Positions 25,435-38,312 of a DNA stretch of 64,000 bases are shown in pieces; positions within the stretch are counted from its first letter, which is position 1; the number at the start of each line of letters is the position of its first letter. The stretch comes from Hetaerina americana. Its lineage: Eukaryota > Arthropoda > Insecta > Odonata > Calopterygidae. Location of the stretch: the NCBI GenBank assembly GCA_022747635.1, contig JAKTNV010000006.1:69182090-69246089 (forward strand), written 5' to 3'. A program made the translations under genes and the position numbers. Under the pieces are notes generated by a model. That model ran no database searches. It was not told where the DNA came from and saw only the letters and a program-made list of their open reading frames with translations.

Positions 25435-26563
25435 ACGATTAAAATTTTTTATATGTAAATCAAAGGGACTGTCTTCTAAAAATAATAAATATCGACGAGT
25501 TCCTATTTGCGTGTCACAACAAATATGGCATTAAAAACCCCGAAAATTAATAATCTCAGCGATCTGACTCTCTGCTTAAGAAAAATCAATAACGCAAAGA
25601 TAAACTGCCTTCTCATCCGTCATCGAAAATCGTTACGAGCCCTTGTAATAGATTAGATCCATTCCAACGGTACCCAGTCTCCTTCCAAAGTTTCACGGAA
25701 TCTCAAATCCCTACGCCTCGCAAGAAACGCTGCCGAGGAAACGGATATAACTCATGCGATAAAAGGTTAAAACGTCTCCATGGTGAGCAATATAAACATG
25801 AAAAAAATACTGTTGCCTACTGCCGTATGCTTCTTTTATATTATCAGTGCTTTCCGTCATACATTTCGAAACAAAATATTTTTTATCTTTTGGGTATTGT
25901 TTTCAATGACGGGACCTCAAAAATTCACCATTCTTTTGCATTATGAGAAAAAATAATCTCCTAACTTTGCTTCCATATCTACGCAGTGAAGGATTTTTTT
26001 TAAAAGAGAGAGAAATATAACACATAAAACAGTGACAATCGACCGACATCGAAATAAGAACGCAATCTTTAGTTTGAATTATATCAATAAATGATATCAC
26101 GTCAAGGAAAAACGACATAACAGACGAGAAATACAAAAATGTGGCAGATGCAAACTTATTTATTTTTCTAGACATTTAAATTAAACAGCTGAAGCCCTAG
26201 TAGCACCACATTGCAACAATTGTTCTTGATCATTCAGCTGTAATACCAAATCTGGCGAACATATTGACCAGCCACACTGAAAGCGGGTTTCGATCTAAAT
26301 TCTGTTGCAAAATATTCAGCCTTTTAATTGCTGACGTAGCTGATGTAAACAATTTTCTTTATAGGGAATATATTCGTGCAGGTTGAAAATTCTCAAGAAA
26401 ACAGTCGGGAAGTACTATAACTATACCTCAAATAAATTACTCACAATCTTTTCAGACCAAATCACAAGGTTCAAAGTATTTTGAATGATTAAATCCAACT
26501 TTGCAAGTAGTGGGGTGCACTGGTATTTTATATAAATATTAATCTTCAATTTGAGGTAATAAC
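25435..26563 (+). repeat. 1,129-bp duplicated segment, copy 2 (likely source)
   Basis: Matches 17194-18322 without a difference that I could find. Unlike copy 1 it has no direct repeat at its edges: the left flank reads TTGAAAAT and the right flank TCTAAAAT. This suggests it is the resident source, or that its own flanks have decayed. Its end lies only about 30 bases from the SINE at 26595-26703. Confidence 0.9.
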
Positions 26564-26594
26564 TCTAAAATTTATCAAAAAAAAACCCAAACTG

Positions 26595-26703
26595 ATTATA
26601 ATAGTTTCAATGCAACAATTTCAGCGTGTAAAAATCATTCCCCTTTACCGGGATTCGAACCCGGATCCATCAATGTCCGGTCGAGTGCTCTAGTCAGTTA
26701 AGC
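26595..26703 (-). mobile_element. tRNA-derived SINE, minus strand
   Basis: Reading the minus strand: GCTTAACTGACTAGAGCACTC (A-box-like GACTAGAGCACTCG), then GGATCCGGGTTCGAATCCCG with a perfect B box GGTTCGAATCC, then a body ATGATTTTTACACGCTGAAA and TTGTTGCATTG, ending in a T-rich run at the + strand poly-A near 26578. The intact B box argues for a fairly young copy. The left part of the tRNA fold is truncated, so a functional tRNA is unlikely. A decayed relative lies at 53265-53385. Confidence 0.7.
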
Positions 26704-29700
26704 TTAAACTTGAAATTTTTCGCGATTTCTTTGGAATTTATCATAACAATATGGCTGAACACTGGATGAAACATATTTCATGAGAAATATCTTCAACGAT
26801 TTTACAATTCCAATACCAAATGTATAATATTCTAAAATATACTACTTATTTTCATAAATATTAATATGCTACTTTTTGTGCATCAATTGACTATTTCTGC
26901 ATTTTGACTTTTGCGATGCAATTTATCACAGGATATTAATGGACTTCGAAAGCATCTATTGGAGCTGCTGGAAAGAGATTTTTATTACCAAAATTGTAAT
27001 GTGATACCTAATTTTTGCAAGCCAATTGCACTGCAGCGGTTTTAATGCAACACCGCATCAATTTATTAATAGAATTGTTTTACTGAAGCAATATAAACAA
27101 CACTTACAAAAAAGATAGCCAAACTTGTCAATAAAATGGATAGCTAAAAAACCTTTTAAGTTTTAAGCTGTCAAAAAGTGCATAGTGGGGAATAATACAA
27201 TTAAAATTACTGGATTTCTTCAGTTATATTACAAACTCATACATGTGAAATGACTTTTTACTTTTCCTTTAATTGTACGAATCATTTTACAACTAATATT
27301 AAATTCATATTCTGGCCCTATAATTGCACCCATCGGAAACTTTTTGATGAGAAAAACCATAAAAAATGGAAAATAATGGAGACAATTTTACCTCATTAAA
27401 GACCCATATGTTCGTATCCACTTTGCAGCTGTATTTTCCATTTGTATCCTCTCTAAGATATCCCTTTTCAAATGCATTTAAAAGAGAGCAACGCAGACGC
27501 GTTGTGCACCTGAGACCGCTAGCCGATTAATGAGGATGGGTTCTCATTAGATACGAGAATGGATACAGAGGCCCTCGTGTAACGGGTTATACCTTTGTTA
27601 CGTCCTCCTTCCTGTAAATGACATTAAAAGGGATGGGTGATGCGTAGCGCAGAGAGACTACTATACTTGATGAAACGATTTCATTTCCATTAATATAAGC
27701 TTGTTGAAAGAATAGCATTTTAAACAATGAAGGCCATAGTTTAAAAATTTACAAATTAGTCTTTTAATCTTCAAAACAATTAACTCAGGGGTTCAATTTT
27801 ACTATTAGAATTTAAAATAATTTATTGAGTTGATGTTAAATTCACAATAAAATCATTAAGTACTTCACAGCCAATTTTTTTTAAATGTATTGAGAGGTAA
27901 AGCTTTCAGGAGTCTCTTTTGCTCTTTTAGCATAAATCATGGACCCATTGCATTGACCCATTTGCTTAATCAATATCTCCGAAGTTTTCCTCAACAAGAT
28001 TGCTTTATAATTTTGACCGAAACATTACAAATACACCAATTAAGATGGTATTGTGATGTACGTCAGTCAACAACGGGGTTAAAACTGCTACTGCCGCCAA
28101 TATATTGGCAGAGAACAACTTTTCCAGGCCTTTCGCCTGGTAGCGTCTATGCGAGCGCATGAAATGAGGTGTTCATGAGGCCAGAGCAAACTATGGAACT
28201 ATGCACGATTGATCTTTGGTGGCTGACGATGAGCCCTTACCGTTCAAAACCTTCAAGTGACCACATTTCCGTAACTATACAAGTTCTTACCTAGATCCTG
28301 CTGCCTAATCAGGTCAGGTCAGTTGCCAATTACTGAGAAGCAGAAGCACTTTTCAAACGGTTACGATAGTTGGGAAGCGGAATGTTTTGGGATGAGGAAG
28401 TTAGCGTATAAATAATGTCGTGCAGGAGCAAAGGCTATCCAACCAAAAACATTAGCAGTTCGGTATCCATAGATAAAATGTGTTTTGGGTACAAGTAAGG
28501 CGATATTTTAAACAGTTTCAATTACTTGTAGATAAACAGTTTCAGGCAGATATTTTCCTTGAAAATTACTGCCGGGCTAGGAAAAAGGGACTGAGCGACG
28601 CAAAGAAAGCAAACCTACTTCTAAGGTTAAGCTATGAGGTGGAATGGTAATGGGTAAGATATTGGATTTAATGATACCAGTACTTGTATTTAACAAGTTT
28701 GAGGAATGTTGAGAGGTGGTAGAGGGACATTACCTTAAGGTTTTCGATATGAATTTCCTGGCTAGGAGAGCGTAAAATTCTGGTAATACGTCGAATTCTG
28801 TGGGTGGGTGAGGAAAATGGATAGTAAGAAAAATTTAAATTGCCTTTATTTCCTTTTTGATGTCCATCCGCAGGAGCCGCAGCTGCAATAATGTCCTTTC
28901 CCAAAGAAAAATACACATGGCAACTATATAAATTGCCCTCGGGGTTAACATGAAAAATTACTGTCGAAGAAATACTTTGCGTATGCCTATTCCTACTACT
29001 CTCACAAACTCCTAACAAACAGCAGCATATCATCTGTTATTTTTATTGCCTTTTTATATACAATCCATCTAATTACCAATTTAAACCGAAGGCTATCTAT
29101 AGTGATCATAAAATATTTTGTTTAAATAATCTTTAATATAACATAGACAATTGCAGAATTTCATGAGTGAAAACACAAATTATTTGGCTCATTCACTTTC
29201 GTGTCATGATATACTTGTGTTAAGGGTTTCTACGTAAGAAGTGGAAACGCATTCCTGATGGTGTTTTAAACTATTATGAAGAAATCTGAGCCGCGGCTTG
29301 CGGCAGGTGGGCGGGTATATTCGGGTGGCTAAGATTCAATAGTTTGTCCTTTTGAACCAATTACTTTTTGTGGCCTGGTGATTTATGCTATAAAGGTTTT
29401 TAGATTGGACGCATTGATCACCTTCCAAAAATCCTTCACTGGTCCTTGGTGCTGTTGCGGGCAAGAGTATTCTTGAACTAAATTTTCCGCATCGACACGA
29501 ATGTACGTACTTGCGGGTGATTATTTTCTCAAGGTTATTCACTGTAGCCTGGGTTAAGTTTCCTGCAAACTCTTACGTAGATATAGTACCTTTGCGACCG
29601 CACACTCCTGCATACATCCTGGTGCGCTTTAAAAGAGTTAGCGTTAACTGGTATGCCTAAATACTTTAGGAGTCACTACAATAGCATTGCTTTGTAGTAC

Positions 29701-30129
29701 CCCTGCTTTGGAATTTAAGCCTCTTGTACCTCTTATGTAGGGGTTGTTTTGGCTGATTTCCTTAGTTTTAAGTGTGTTTTCAATTTATCTTCTATTAAAT
29801 TAGCTAAATGGGTATGATTGATCATTTCTTAACATTGAATAAAATATCATTAATCATAATTTACGAGTATAGGATAAAGACAAATCCATTTTTCATATCT
29901 TAACGTACTTGCAACTGTATTTTCACCTCTTTCTCTAAAAAACAAAATGCCAAGGGTAGGTGATTCCTACAGTTATAAGTTCTGTCTTGCTGTTTGAATA
30001 AATAGGAGAACGACCGCTGTTAGAACTTTACACTGAAATGTCACTATACTGTACACGATGAATACCTATGTATGATTATAAAGCCAGAAACTAGAAAATT
30101 TGGACCACAAAAATAATTCTTTCCTAGAA
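26704..30129. other. No gene recognised
   Basis: Mostly AT-rich. Small GC-richer patches lie at 27490-27610 and 28100-28420. Open frames at 27890-28162 (+) and 28668-29033 (-) carry no motif I recognise. Confidence 0.4.
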
Positions 30130-30795
30130 ATAGATATGAGATAAAAAAATATTGAGAAAACCATGTTTACGAGGTTTTCGAAAAAGGAGGCTAAGTTAAG
30201 CTTTAAAACAAGATAAAAAGAACTAGAGCAGACACGTTTACCTAACTGGGCAGTGATTTGGACCAAGATAGTCATAGTTGTAGATAGCAAGAAGAACTAT
30301 TGTGATAGGCAAAGAAGCTTTGACAAGGAAGAGGCAATTACTGACAGAGGCGTTGGGTGAGGACGCTGAGATAAGACCCGTAAAAACTTTGATATGAACT
30401 CAGTTTTATACACCACGGAAACGTGGCGGATTGAAAACTTTTGTGATGTGAGTGTGGAGAAGAATGAAATGGGTATTATGAACGAGAAAAAAATAAAGAA
30501 AGAACAAATAGGAATTTTGAGAGGGGAGAGAAGTTTTGGGTGAAATCCAAAGGAGGCAGGGACGATGGATTCGGAATATTTTGATGAGGAATGAGGTGAT
30601 GAAGACTGCGATAGAAGAGAGAACGTTAGACAAGCATTATAGAAAACGGACAGGCATGCTAAACGAAATGAAGGACAATAGAAAGTATGAGGAATTGAAG
30701 AAATTTATGTGGGGTGCCAGGGTGTTTTGTCAGACGAAGCTAAGAAATGCGGGGATTATCAGTCTGTTTATCAAAAACCTACCTTAAACAATAGA
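30130..30795 (+). mobile_element. 3' relic of RTE-like retrotransposon
   Basis: Collinear with about 60390-61092 of the intact element. Shared marks are ATGAGAT..AAATATTGA near the start, then AAAAAGGAGGCTAAG, TTTGGACCAA, GGCAAAGAAGCTTTGACAAGGA and GTAAAAACTTTGATATG. GGAAACGTGG, GTGTGGAGAAGAATGAAATG, an open C-terminal stretch at 30536-30787, and the 3' signature CAAAAACCTACCTTAA follow. In translation RRQGRWIRNILMRNEVMKTA parallels RQEKWMKGVLTGSGMLKTV of the intact protein, and NEMKDNRKYEELKK parallels DGMKGGRKYSEMKR. It is 5'-truncated, as is typical of non-LTR insertions, and carries stops upstream. Confidence 0.85.
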
Positions 30796-33399
30796 CTAAA
30801 TAATATGCTGAAAGTAATTTCATAGTTAATTTCCCTTTTCCGAATTAGTACGTATTTAATAGAAATATGTCCATCGGCTTAGAAACATGCCTTTGCCCAT
30901 TGAAATATTATTGATCTTACCTTTTTGATTGACCAGGGAGTACACTTTAATTCTTACTTAAAATAAAAACTTTGAAGCATTCGTATCTACGTTTGTAATG
31001 ATATCAGCAGATGTGTTGCATTCTTATCTTCTCTGATGACAATTAATCTGCTTATTTTCAGCAAGTATTTAATGTGAAAGTAAATAAAATATATACATGG
31101 ACGCAACTGTCTAAATTTACACCCATGGTTTTAAGAAGGCTCCACTTAAATAAACCTTTTAAAACATAACACGGTAATAATTAAAAATGTAGCTCGAAAT
31201 GTTGCCAAGGGTAGTCCATATGAATTGCATTCATGTTGAATATTTACGAAATACCCAGAAAACTTGGATATGAGTGCCTTTGAAAAATAAACATGAAAAA
31301 ATATCCCTTGAAAATTGGTGGTCAGGCCAGCGAGGAAACCGAGGACCGTGGACGAGGAAAAAAGTCGGTTAGTGATGCGTGCGAAGAAGCACTTCGAGGC
31401 TAAGTCGTCGTTAAATCGGAGCCCGGTGTTCTTACTGGAATTCGCCGAGGAAAAAATCCGTGTTGTACCAGGTAAGGCATCTCACTCTCTTGCGGATTTT
31501 TTGAGTTCAAAATGCCGAGTAGCTATATAGCTCCTCTGGGAATGGCCATCGAACCAAAGGAATGGGAAACATTCTAACGAAAGGGCAAGTTTGGACTGAA
31601 AGTTTATGGCGCAGGAAGGTAGAGGAATTTGCTGTAGAATTAGGACGGGATGAAGCAAGTTTATTAATCGAAAATGGTAACTATTACTTTTTCCAAAATG
31701 TCAATAAGGTGAAACTTAACGTGTGATATTAATTTATGTTTGTCATCGTCAATGTTACATAAGCCATAACCTATGTTTTTCGCAATGAGAAATAATGTGT
31801 TATAAGTATTTAAAACAGCGTACATGAAATGGGTGAACATTATTAAATACGTAATTATCCCTGGGCCACAGCAGGTACTAATTTAAAAAGATATCTTCTT
31901 CTAAAATAGAATTTCAAAGAGGGGAAAAGAGTACAAGTAGGAAATATCCCTGTACATTTCAAGTAAGAATAGTATAATTTACATCCACGTTTTCAAATGT
32001 TTTCAAGGGTTTTGATGATGAATATATTTTCTATTGATCTTAGCCAAGATCGCTCTTCATATAACTTACTATTGTTCAAGATCGGAAACGAAACATAAAG
32101 AAACGACCGATCATATCTCATACATGAAAAAAATATCCTTAATGGCTATCAGTTTTAAAACAGCACTCTTTAAATAGGCAGGCCTCTTCAGAGTAAGCGA
32201 CTAACACGGTGCAAGTCGAAAGAAACCAATCACCAAGTTGGTTGAACAGTATATAAATTCATTAATTAAATAAGGTAGCAATTTACAATTTTCCTAATAC
32301 GAAGCTAACATTACTCCTTGATGATTCACAGTTAGAATTAAGTTGTGAAATATTATCGGTTTCCGGAATTAGAAGATATTAGCCACCTAATGATGGACCG
32401 TATTTAATTATCTTAAAGCTCTCTTTACGATGTCATTTGTCATATTAGCACTTAAGAATATCTTCAACATTAACCATATTTTTATTTAGTCAGCGTGGGG
32501 TAAAGAAGATTATTGGAATCATAGCGAGTTTTCTAATTTAAGCACTATCTTGTGAGTGCTTATAATAAAATCGATCGAAGGTCATTTAACTTCCCTGGCA
32601 AAACCCGGCCAAAAAAAGAACAGCGACCTCTGGAAAGCTTAACCTTTAGGTCCTATATTCTCGGATAGCCGTGCCTTGGCAGTAGGGTCAGCAAAATACG
32701 TCATCTCAACAAAAAGTAATGAATGAAGCTGTGGCCTTTTCAAGAACAGACTCGATGGACGGTTTTATCAGCGGGAGGAAGCACACACTCCGCGTGGTGA
32801 CCCTTTTTTGTCATTCGATCCTGAAACGTATACGTGTACATATAGGTCCGTAAATAATGATGATATCAGAATTCTTAACGTGAAGTAAAGCCTCTTTGCT
32901 CATGAGTTCACAAATTATAAGTGTTAGTGGTATTTCTGTTTAGGATTGGTTATAAGAATCAATCGATCGTTTTTTCGTGAAAAATTAGAGAATTATATTT
33001 CTGATACGACAAACAATATTACTAAGATTTACACCGGTACTTATACTATTGTTTAATCTAATCAGGGTTACATAGTTAGCTAGTTAACCAAAGGATTACA
33101 CCAATTGCTAGTCGCATTGCAAAATTAGTGACATAGGAATGGAATGAGTATTAATCATAAGAATACGAAATGAATGAAATTCTAATGTTTAAACAGTAAA
33201 TTGAAATTTAAAGTTGAGAGAATTCATCTAAAACTGGGAAAATCGTTCACATATTAAGAAAGTGTTATAGAGGAGGATAGGCAAAGTAATAAGGAACATA
33301 AAAAATAGCGTTCGGAAAAGAAGCGTTTACATAAAGGCGGGACTTGATTACATGCACCCCTAAAAAAGACGTAAAGAAAATATTAGTGTGGGCTTAAAA
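30796..33399. other. No gene recognised apart from one exon-like ORF
   Basis: AT-rich DNA. The only coding-like piece is the ORF at 31315-31530, listed separately. No tRNA-like or terminal-repeat signature was found. Confidence 0.4.
31315..31530 (+). other. Unrecognised exon-like open frame
   Basis: An open frame of about 71 codons with no internal ATG until about residue 21. Its composition is less AT-rich than its surroundings, and its Lys/Arg/Glu-rich peptide includes EEKSRLVMRAKKHFEAK and PVFLLEFAEEKIRVV. A consensus-like splice donor CAG/GTAAGG lies at about 31469-31477, and a possible acceptor GGTCAG precedes 31324. It could be a single coding exon or a fragment of an unknown transposon; I do not recognise the family. 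Confidence 0.25.
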
Positions 33400-33800
33400 A
33401 TGGAACATGTTATTGTATCGATCGGAAACTTGCTTTCTTAAGCATAAGGAGAAGCGTACATTGGAGAATATTGCGGTGTCCGCATGGAGAAAAATGGAGA
33501 ATATAAAATGGGGAAAAAAATCATGAAGTCCTAGACATGGAAGGTGAAGAATGAGAATTTTAAAGAATGGGGGACAATTAGATGCAGGAGATATTGAGAG
33601 GAAACCTGATGATGAGGTTGGTAATACAGGAAGTAACGCTGGGAAAGTAAGAAAGGGCGAGGAAAAGAATTGGTATTTTGAATGGAATTCAGGGAGGTAG
33701 TATGTATGCTGAGATAGAGAATAAATGATTTTACATGTTATCAGTAGAGAAGCAGCCAGTGTTGATCAAAACCTTAGGCTAATACGTTAGACTAATACTA
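33400..33800 (+). mobile_element. Second 3' relic of RTE-like retrotransposon
   Basis: Collinear with about 60700-61100 of the intact element. Shared marks are GCGTACATTGGAG versus ACGTAGATTGGAG, then GCATGGAGAAAAATGGAGAA versus GTGTGGAGAAGAATGGAGAA. AAATGGGGAAAAAAATCATGAAGTCCTAG corresponds to the AAATGGACAGAGAAGAAACC...GAAGTACTTGG region. GAGGAAAAGAATTGG and GGAATTCAGGGAGGTAGTATG are the remains of the last coding block, and CAAAACCTTAGGCTAA parallels the 3' terminus. There are many indels and no open frame, so it is older than the relic at 30130. Confidence 0.7.
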
Positions 33801-34549
33801 ATAATAAATAGAGTGACTAACTTAAATTAGAAAGAAGACCAATGTGAGTAAAATTACATTTCTACTAAATTCTAAAGTCAAAAATCTATAACCCACAGAG
33901 CACCAATTTTTCAGCAGCAAGGTTACCTTTTACGATAGGCGATGACGTAAATAACAGAAAAAAATATAATCAGCAAAAATTTGCTTTCAAGTCCCCAAGA
34001 TGAAACCCAGTTCCAGCTTACTATATTCATAAAAGGCAATATTTTAAACCTGAACAGTACGAGGTATCAAAAAATTGAAAATTTCATTTTGACGGTAGCA
34101 AACGAGAAGAAGGTTTAAGCTTTCTTGCAGACGAAATATGGATGGCAATGAATCATGAATTAGTGAATTCCATGAATAATTAAAATTCAACGGGTAACGG
34201 AGTCATTTAAAAGGACCTGTCCTCCCTATTTGTTTTCTTAAAAACATTTTCAGTGCCATTCATCGCACGTGGTTTTTCTAATACGACACACAAATATTCC
34301 CCAAATTCATCAGGTAATAACGATTGCTAATGATGTTATAAGTAGTAATGTCAATTATTGAGAGATTATTACGAGGTCAACCTGTTTGGCTTGAAATGAC
34401 AGTTCAGCAAAAATATTTTTCTTGAAGAAAAGCTAAGTTGCTACTTGTTTCTGTCATGTCAAACAGTCATTGAATATTTTTTTATCCTTTTACAGCTCGC
34501 AGCAGAAGAAAAATAAAATACTACATTGCGACCCTTTGCTATAAAGTCA
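33801..34549. other. AT-rich DNA, nothing recognised
   Basis: No signal seen on either strand. Confidence 0.5.
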
Positions 34550-35340
34550 TTTTTACCCGTGTTCAAAACGCAGATCGTCCCTGTGGGGAGAGAGGGATGG
34601 GGGCTCGTTTCGCAAAATGCGGGCCCCACGCGCCAGGATATTAACAGAGCCATGAATTATGCATCTCGTCATGCACGGCGTAGGTAGAGATCGAGGGAAA
34701 GTGCGCGGAGACCAAAAGGCAAAGGGAATAATAGTGTACGGCGGTCGGTGGGAGGCTGTCCTTCCGTGCACTTGACATCTCAATCCCCCCACCCGGCCAC
34801 GACGGGGGCACGGACACCGGGGCAGGGCAGGCTCCTCTAGTGCCCCTCCATTAAAAACCATTAGCGATCCCGCACCGCAAAATCGTGCTCTCAGGGCACG
34901 CACGCGTCACCACCGACGTGTTCCGGTGTTCAGGGGCGTCGAGGGATGTCGCGTCAACCCGACAACCAAACCCCAGGCCCTTCTCATCTTCGCTACAGAC
35001 CCTTCACAAACGTCTCCATATGCCTTCCGGCAAAGCCAAACCCAAAATGGCATCGTAAACGCGGTCGGGTCACTGCGCGTCCCGGCGCTTGGCCCCACGC
35101 AGATTTAAACGCGGATGATTTCGTAATGAAGTTAGGCCTTCCCACATAGTCGCCAAATCCTTACGTATATCCACGCAACGTCCACGCACCCTCCGTTTGT
35201 TTTGCCCAACCATTGATGGAAGCACATCTCGGCGCATAATGTATTATGCTTCAGTCTCCATACACACATGCCCTGAAAGCCACTAGCTTGATGAGTGGCA
35301 GGGGGTGTATCCACACCAGGCATGAACACTATGCGAAGAC
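34550..35340. promoter_or_regulatory. CpG-rich island, candidate regulatory region
   Basis: A sharp rise in GC and CpG against AT-rich flanks (for example CGGCGGTCGG, CCCGGCCACGACGGGGGC, CGCACGCGTCACC, GGGGCGTCGAGGG). It contains several overlapping open frames on both strands (the longest 34553-34903, minus, 116 codons), none with a recognisable domain, so I do not call a protein. Such islands often mark unmethylated promoters or enhancers, but no core promoter motif or adjoining gene is visible here. A GC-rich repeat is an equally open explanation. Confidence 0.3.
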
Positions 35341-36855
35341 TACAGTCACGTGCGCAACATAAAACCGCGCTGGTTACAAAAGACTATCACTACATTGTTA
35401 GGAAATGAAAAAAATCCGTACGCCTAAGTCTTGAAGAAACGACCGTTACCATAGGTAGATCATAAAATGTGAATTGTTTAAATTTCAAATCCCAAAATAT
35501 GAGAAAACTGAACGAACAGTGATCATCAAAGCATAAACGGAATATGAAAATTTGTGAACGCTTAGATAAATAAAAATATTCCGAAATAAAAACTGTCACC
35601 CGTCGTTGACTTGCCGAATGATAATAGTAAATAGATACCCTAAGGATGCTTAAGATCTTATGTTAAAAGGATTTCCTTTGAGCATTTAGAAGTAATATGC
35701 CAAGCCTAAAATATTTTAAGCCACGGGGAATGGGCAAAAATAATTTCAATGAAAAGAAGCGAATTACTTGAATGAAACATTTGAAATTTCATGCGAGTTC
35801 CGTTTCATTGGAAAAGGAGATTAATGACCAGCCCAATGTTGTCTAGCCATTGGCCTAAGAATACTCTTGATACACCATTCTAGATCGTAAGCAGATAGAA
35901 AGCATTTGTTTTAGGTGGAATTCGAGTAAGTAGAAGTAAGAAAAAGTTGTGAAATGCAAAGGAAAGGAGAAGAAAGTTATTCTCAAAAATAATTGCTCTC
36001 AACGGTAATAGTTCCTTCCAGGCAAGTTAACCACACGAAGCACGTATTAGATTTGCTTCAACCTTAAGTATCTCCTCCTCTTTTCATCCCATCATGCCCT
36101 CCCTCTTATTCTACTTTCCTCAGCTCGAGATAGTCTCCCACACTGAACATTTCCATCACATCGAGCATTTACGAGTAGATTTACATTTCGTATTATCCAA
36201 TTTAAAACGAGAATCATCAGGAATGGTCAGAAAAAGAAGATGTTTTTGGTAAATTGTTCCTAAGGAATTTGATGAAAGAGTATTTTTGTAAATTATTATT
36301 CTTGCTAAGCCAAAAATAAATTTTCGTAGTCCTCACTCGGCCGAATTATTTCTATACATGTACTGATAAAAACAATGGAAAACATCGATTTTTGAGAGAT
36401 GCTGACCACTTATTATTTTTTTCTTTCTGGAATTTCATGAATGTTTAATATTCTTTAAATAAGTTTCACTAAACTCGACCCTTCTAATTATTTTATACCT
36501 TTGGGATGTATTATAATAAAATATCATTTCATAAAAAATTGATAAAAATAGAAGTTAAAATTATTAGTACACAGCTATACATTCATTGACCCTGCAATTA
36601 ATGCATTTCTCACCCTAAAGACCAAAGACTCGGAGATAGGAAGCTCCTCAGTTGCCCATTAGGTCCAACGCAAAGTAGTCAATGCCTTGGCACAACATGT
36701 TTCCATCATGAAAAACAACATTAGGAAACTCTAACGCGACCGAAAACGGTTTGTGATGATCAGCACTTCATCGTCAAGAAGAGAACTCACCCCTGAGTCG
36801 GCGGCGTTAAGATAGAAACTGAAAACATACACGGCCGCTCACTTGATCTTTTCCT
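35341..36855. other. No gene recognised
   Basis: AT-rich. The + strand is Y-rich over a short run at 36060-36130. Nothing else was seen. Confidence 0.45.
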
Positions 36856-37390
36856 GAACTCCATTTCCCCTCTCAAGACAAAACATTTACTTCCCTTTCG
36901 CTCCTTCCGCATCTTGCTCCCGCGATTTCTGTGGTGGGGGGGAGGCGAAAGGGGACAGGTTCCCTCTCCTTATTCCTCAAACCTTTCCCCCATCCCTTCC
37001 CCTCCAAAAACCCCGCCGCAGACGTGCTACGCGACCGCGGCGATTGCCGCTCCTCCATAACCCTGCTCCCGACCCACCTCTCTCCCTCTCTTATCTTATT
37101 TACAGCGCAGCTTGTTCCACCAGAATGCCTCCACTCACCCTGCCGCACCCCCGGCCATTCTTTCTTCCCTTTCTTCCAAAACTGCCTGACTGCTCCTTAT
37201 CTCGCCATCTCAACGCCATTTCCCCTTAAAGCCCTTTCAACTCTCTTTCTCTCTCTCTCTACACTACTTCTGCATTCTGCCATCTCCCTCCTTAACCGGG
37301 GCGACCATTCCCTCTCGCCTTCCGCACCACAAACCCACCCATTTTTTCGCTTTTCTCCTCGTTAATCCCAACTATTCCATCCCCATTTCC
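36856..37390. other. Pyrimidine-rich strand-asymmetric block
   Basis: The + strand is C/T-dominated, with CTCTCTCTCTCT near 37245 and many CCCTCC runs. A 144-codon open frame (36931-37365, +) covers it, but its Pro/Ser/Leu/Phe-rich product is what such composition produces and shows no domain. The GC-richer DNA continues, without the asymmetry, to about 37540. Confidence 0.45.
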
Positions 37391-38149
37391 ACGTGCTCCT
37401 TGCATTTGCAGCGATGGCCCTTGGCCTTCTCGGGTGTCTGCCCTCGCCAAAGCCCTGACGGCATTAAACGTTTGCCGAGCAACAGTTAACGGAAGGTGAC
37501 TACCGCAAAGCACAGCCGTGGTTTACGGACCGTAGGGATTTCATTTCGGTCATCCAACAAATAGGGAACAGAACAAGTGATATTTTATCACGTTCTTTCG
37601 TAAAGTTACAAATTAATCATTTTCCCAAAATTCTATTTCCCATCGATTGCTTCAGTTCTCACATATTCTTACAGATTACGTTGAGTAGTTAAAACTGTAG
37701 TCCATTATGTTTTCGTATGGATGACTACTAAGGTAAGTGCGCAACATTTAATACAGATTTATTTTCAGAATAATTATAATTCTAATAATTTTAGCACCGA
37801 ATTGCAATGGTAAACGACTCCAACGTTAGAATTTTCTGCATAGTCGAGTATATCTACGCACCACACTTCAAGCCGCGTCAAAAGGCAAATGGCTGGAAGT
37901 GTGAAGGCACCGGCCATATGTACCGAATTATTACTTCATACATACACACGAAAACGTTAGCTCGAGTACGAAAACTATTGCACATGCATGTCTATGTGCG
38001 TGTGCATATTGCGATAGTTGGTGCGTATGACCAATTCATCAAATTCTAGTCTTAAAGTTAATTTAATCATTTCGGCCTCTTGGGTTCCTTTTTCCTATGA
38101 TTTCGTGTCGTGTGAGATGACAACGAGTGCTTGAATCCGTCATCGAAGG
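37391..38149. other. No gene recognised
   Basis: Mixed GC to about 37540, then AT-rich. Open frame 37807-38049 (+) has no motif. Confidence 0.4.
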
Positions 38150-38312
38150 TACGAGGGTCATCCGGAAAGTAGTACCCGTTCGTGCCGCATGAAGTGCTGA
38201 CGACGCGAGTAGCCGCTGGACGAGGTCAGATAGCTTCAGTGGCTTGTCTGCCTTCTCTGAGCCAAGTTGCGTGACGCTAGCATTGCCTGTGTTGTTTCTG
38301 TGATTGTTTACA

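Noticed and set aside
26641..26703. Functional tRNA gene on the minus strand
   Set aside because: The B box is perfect, but the 5' part of the cloverleaf cannot be completed and a SINE-type body follows. Called a SINE instead.
36931..37365. 144-codon Pro/Ser/Leu-rich frame
   Set aside because: Pyrimidine-rich DNA gives such strings in any frame. No motif, and no splice or promoter context.
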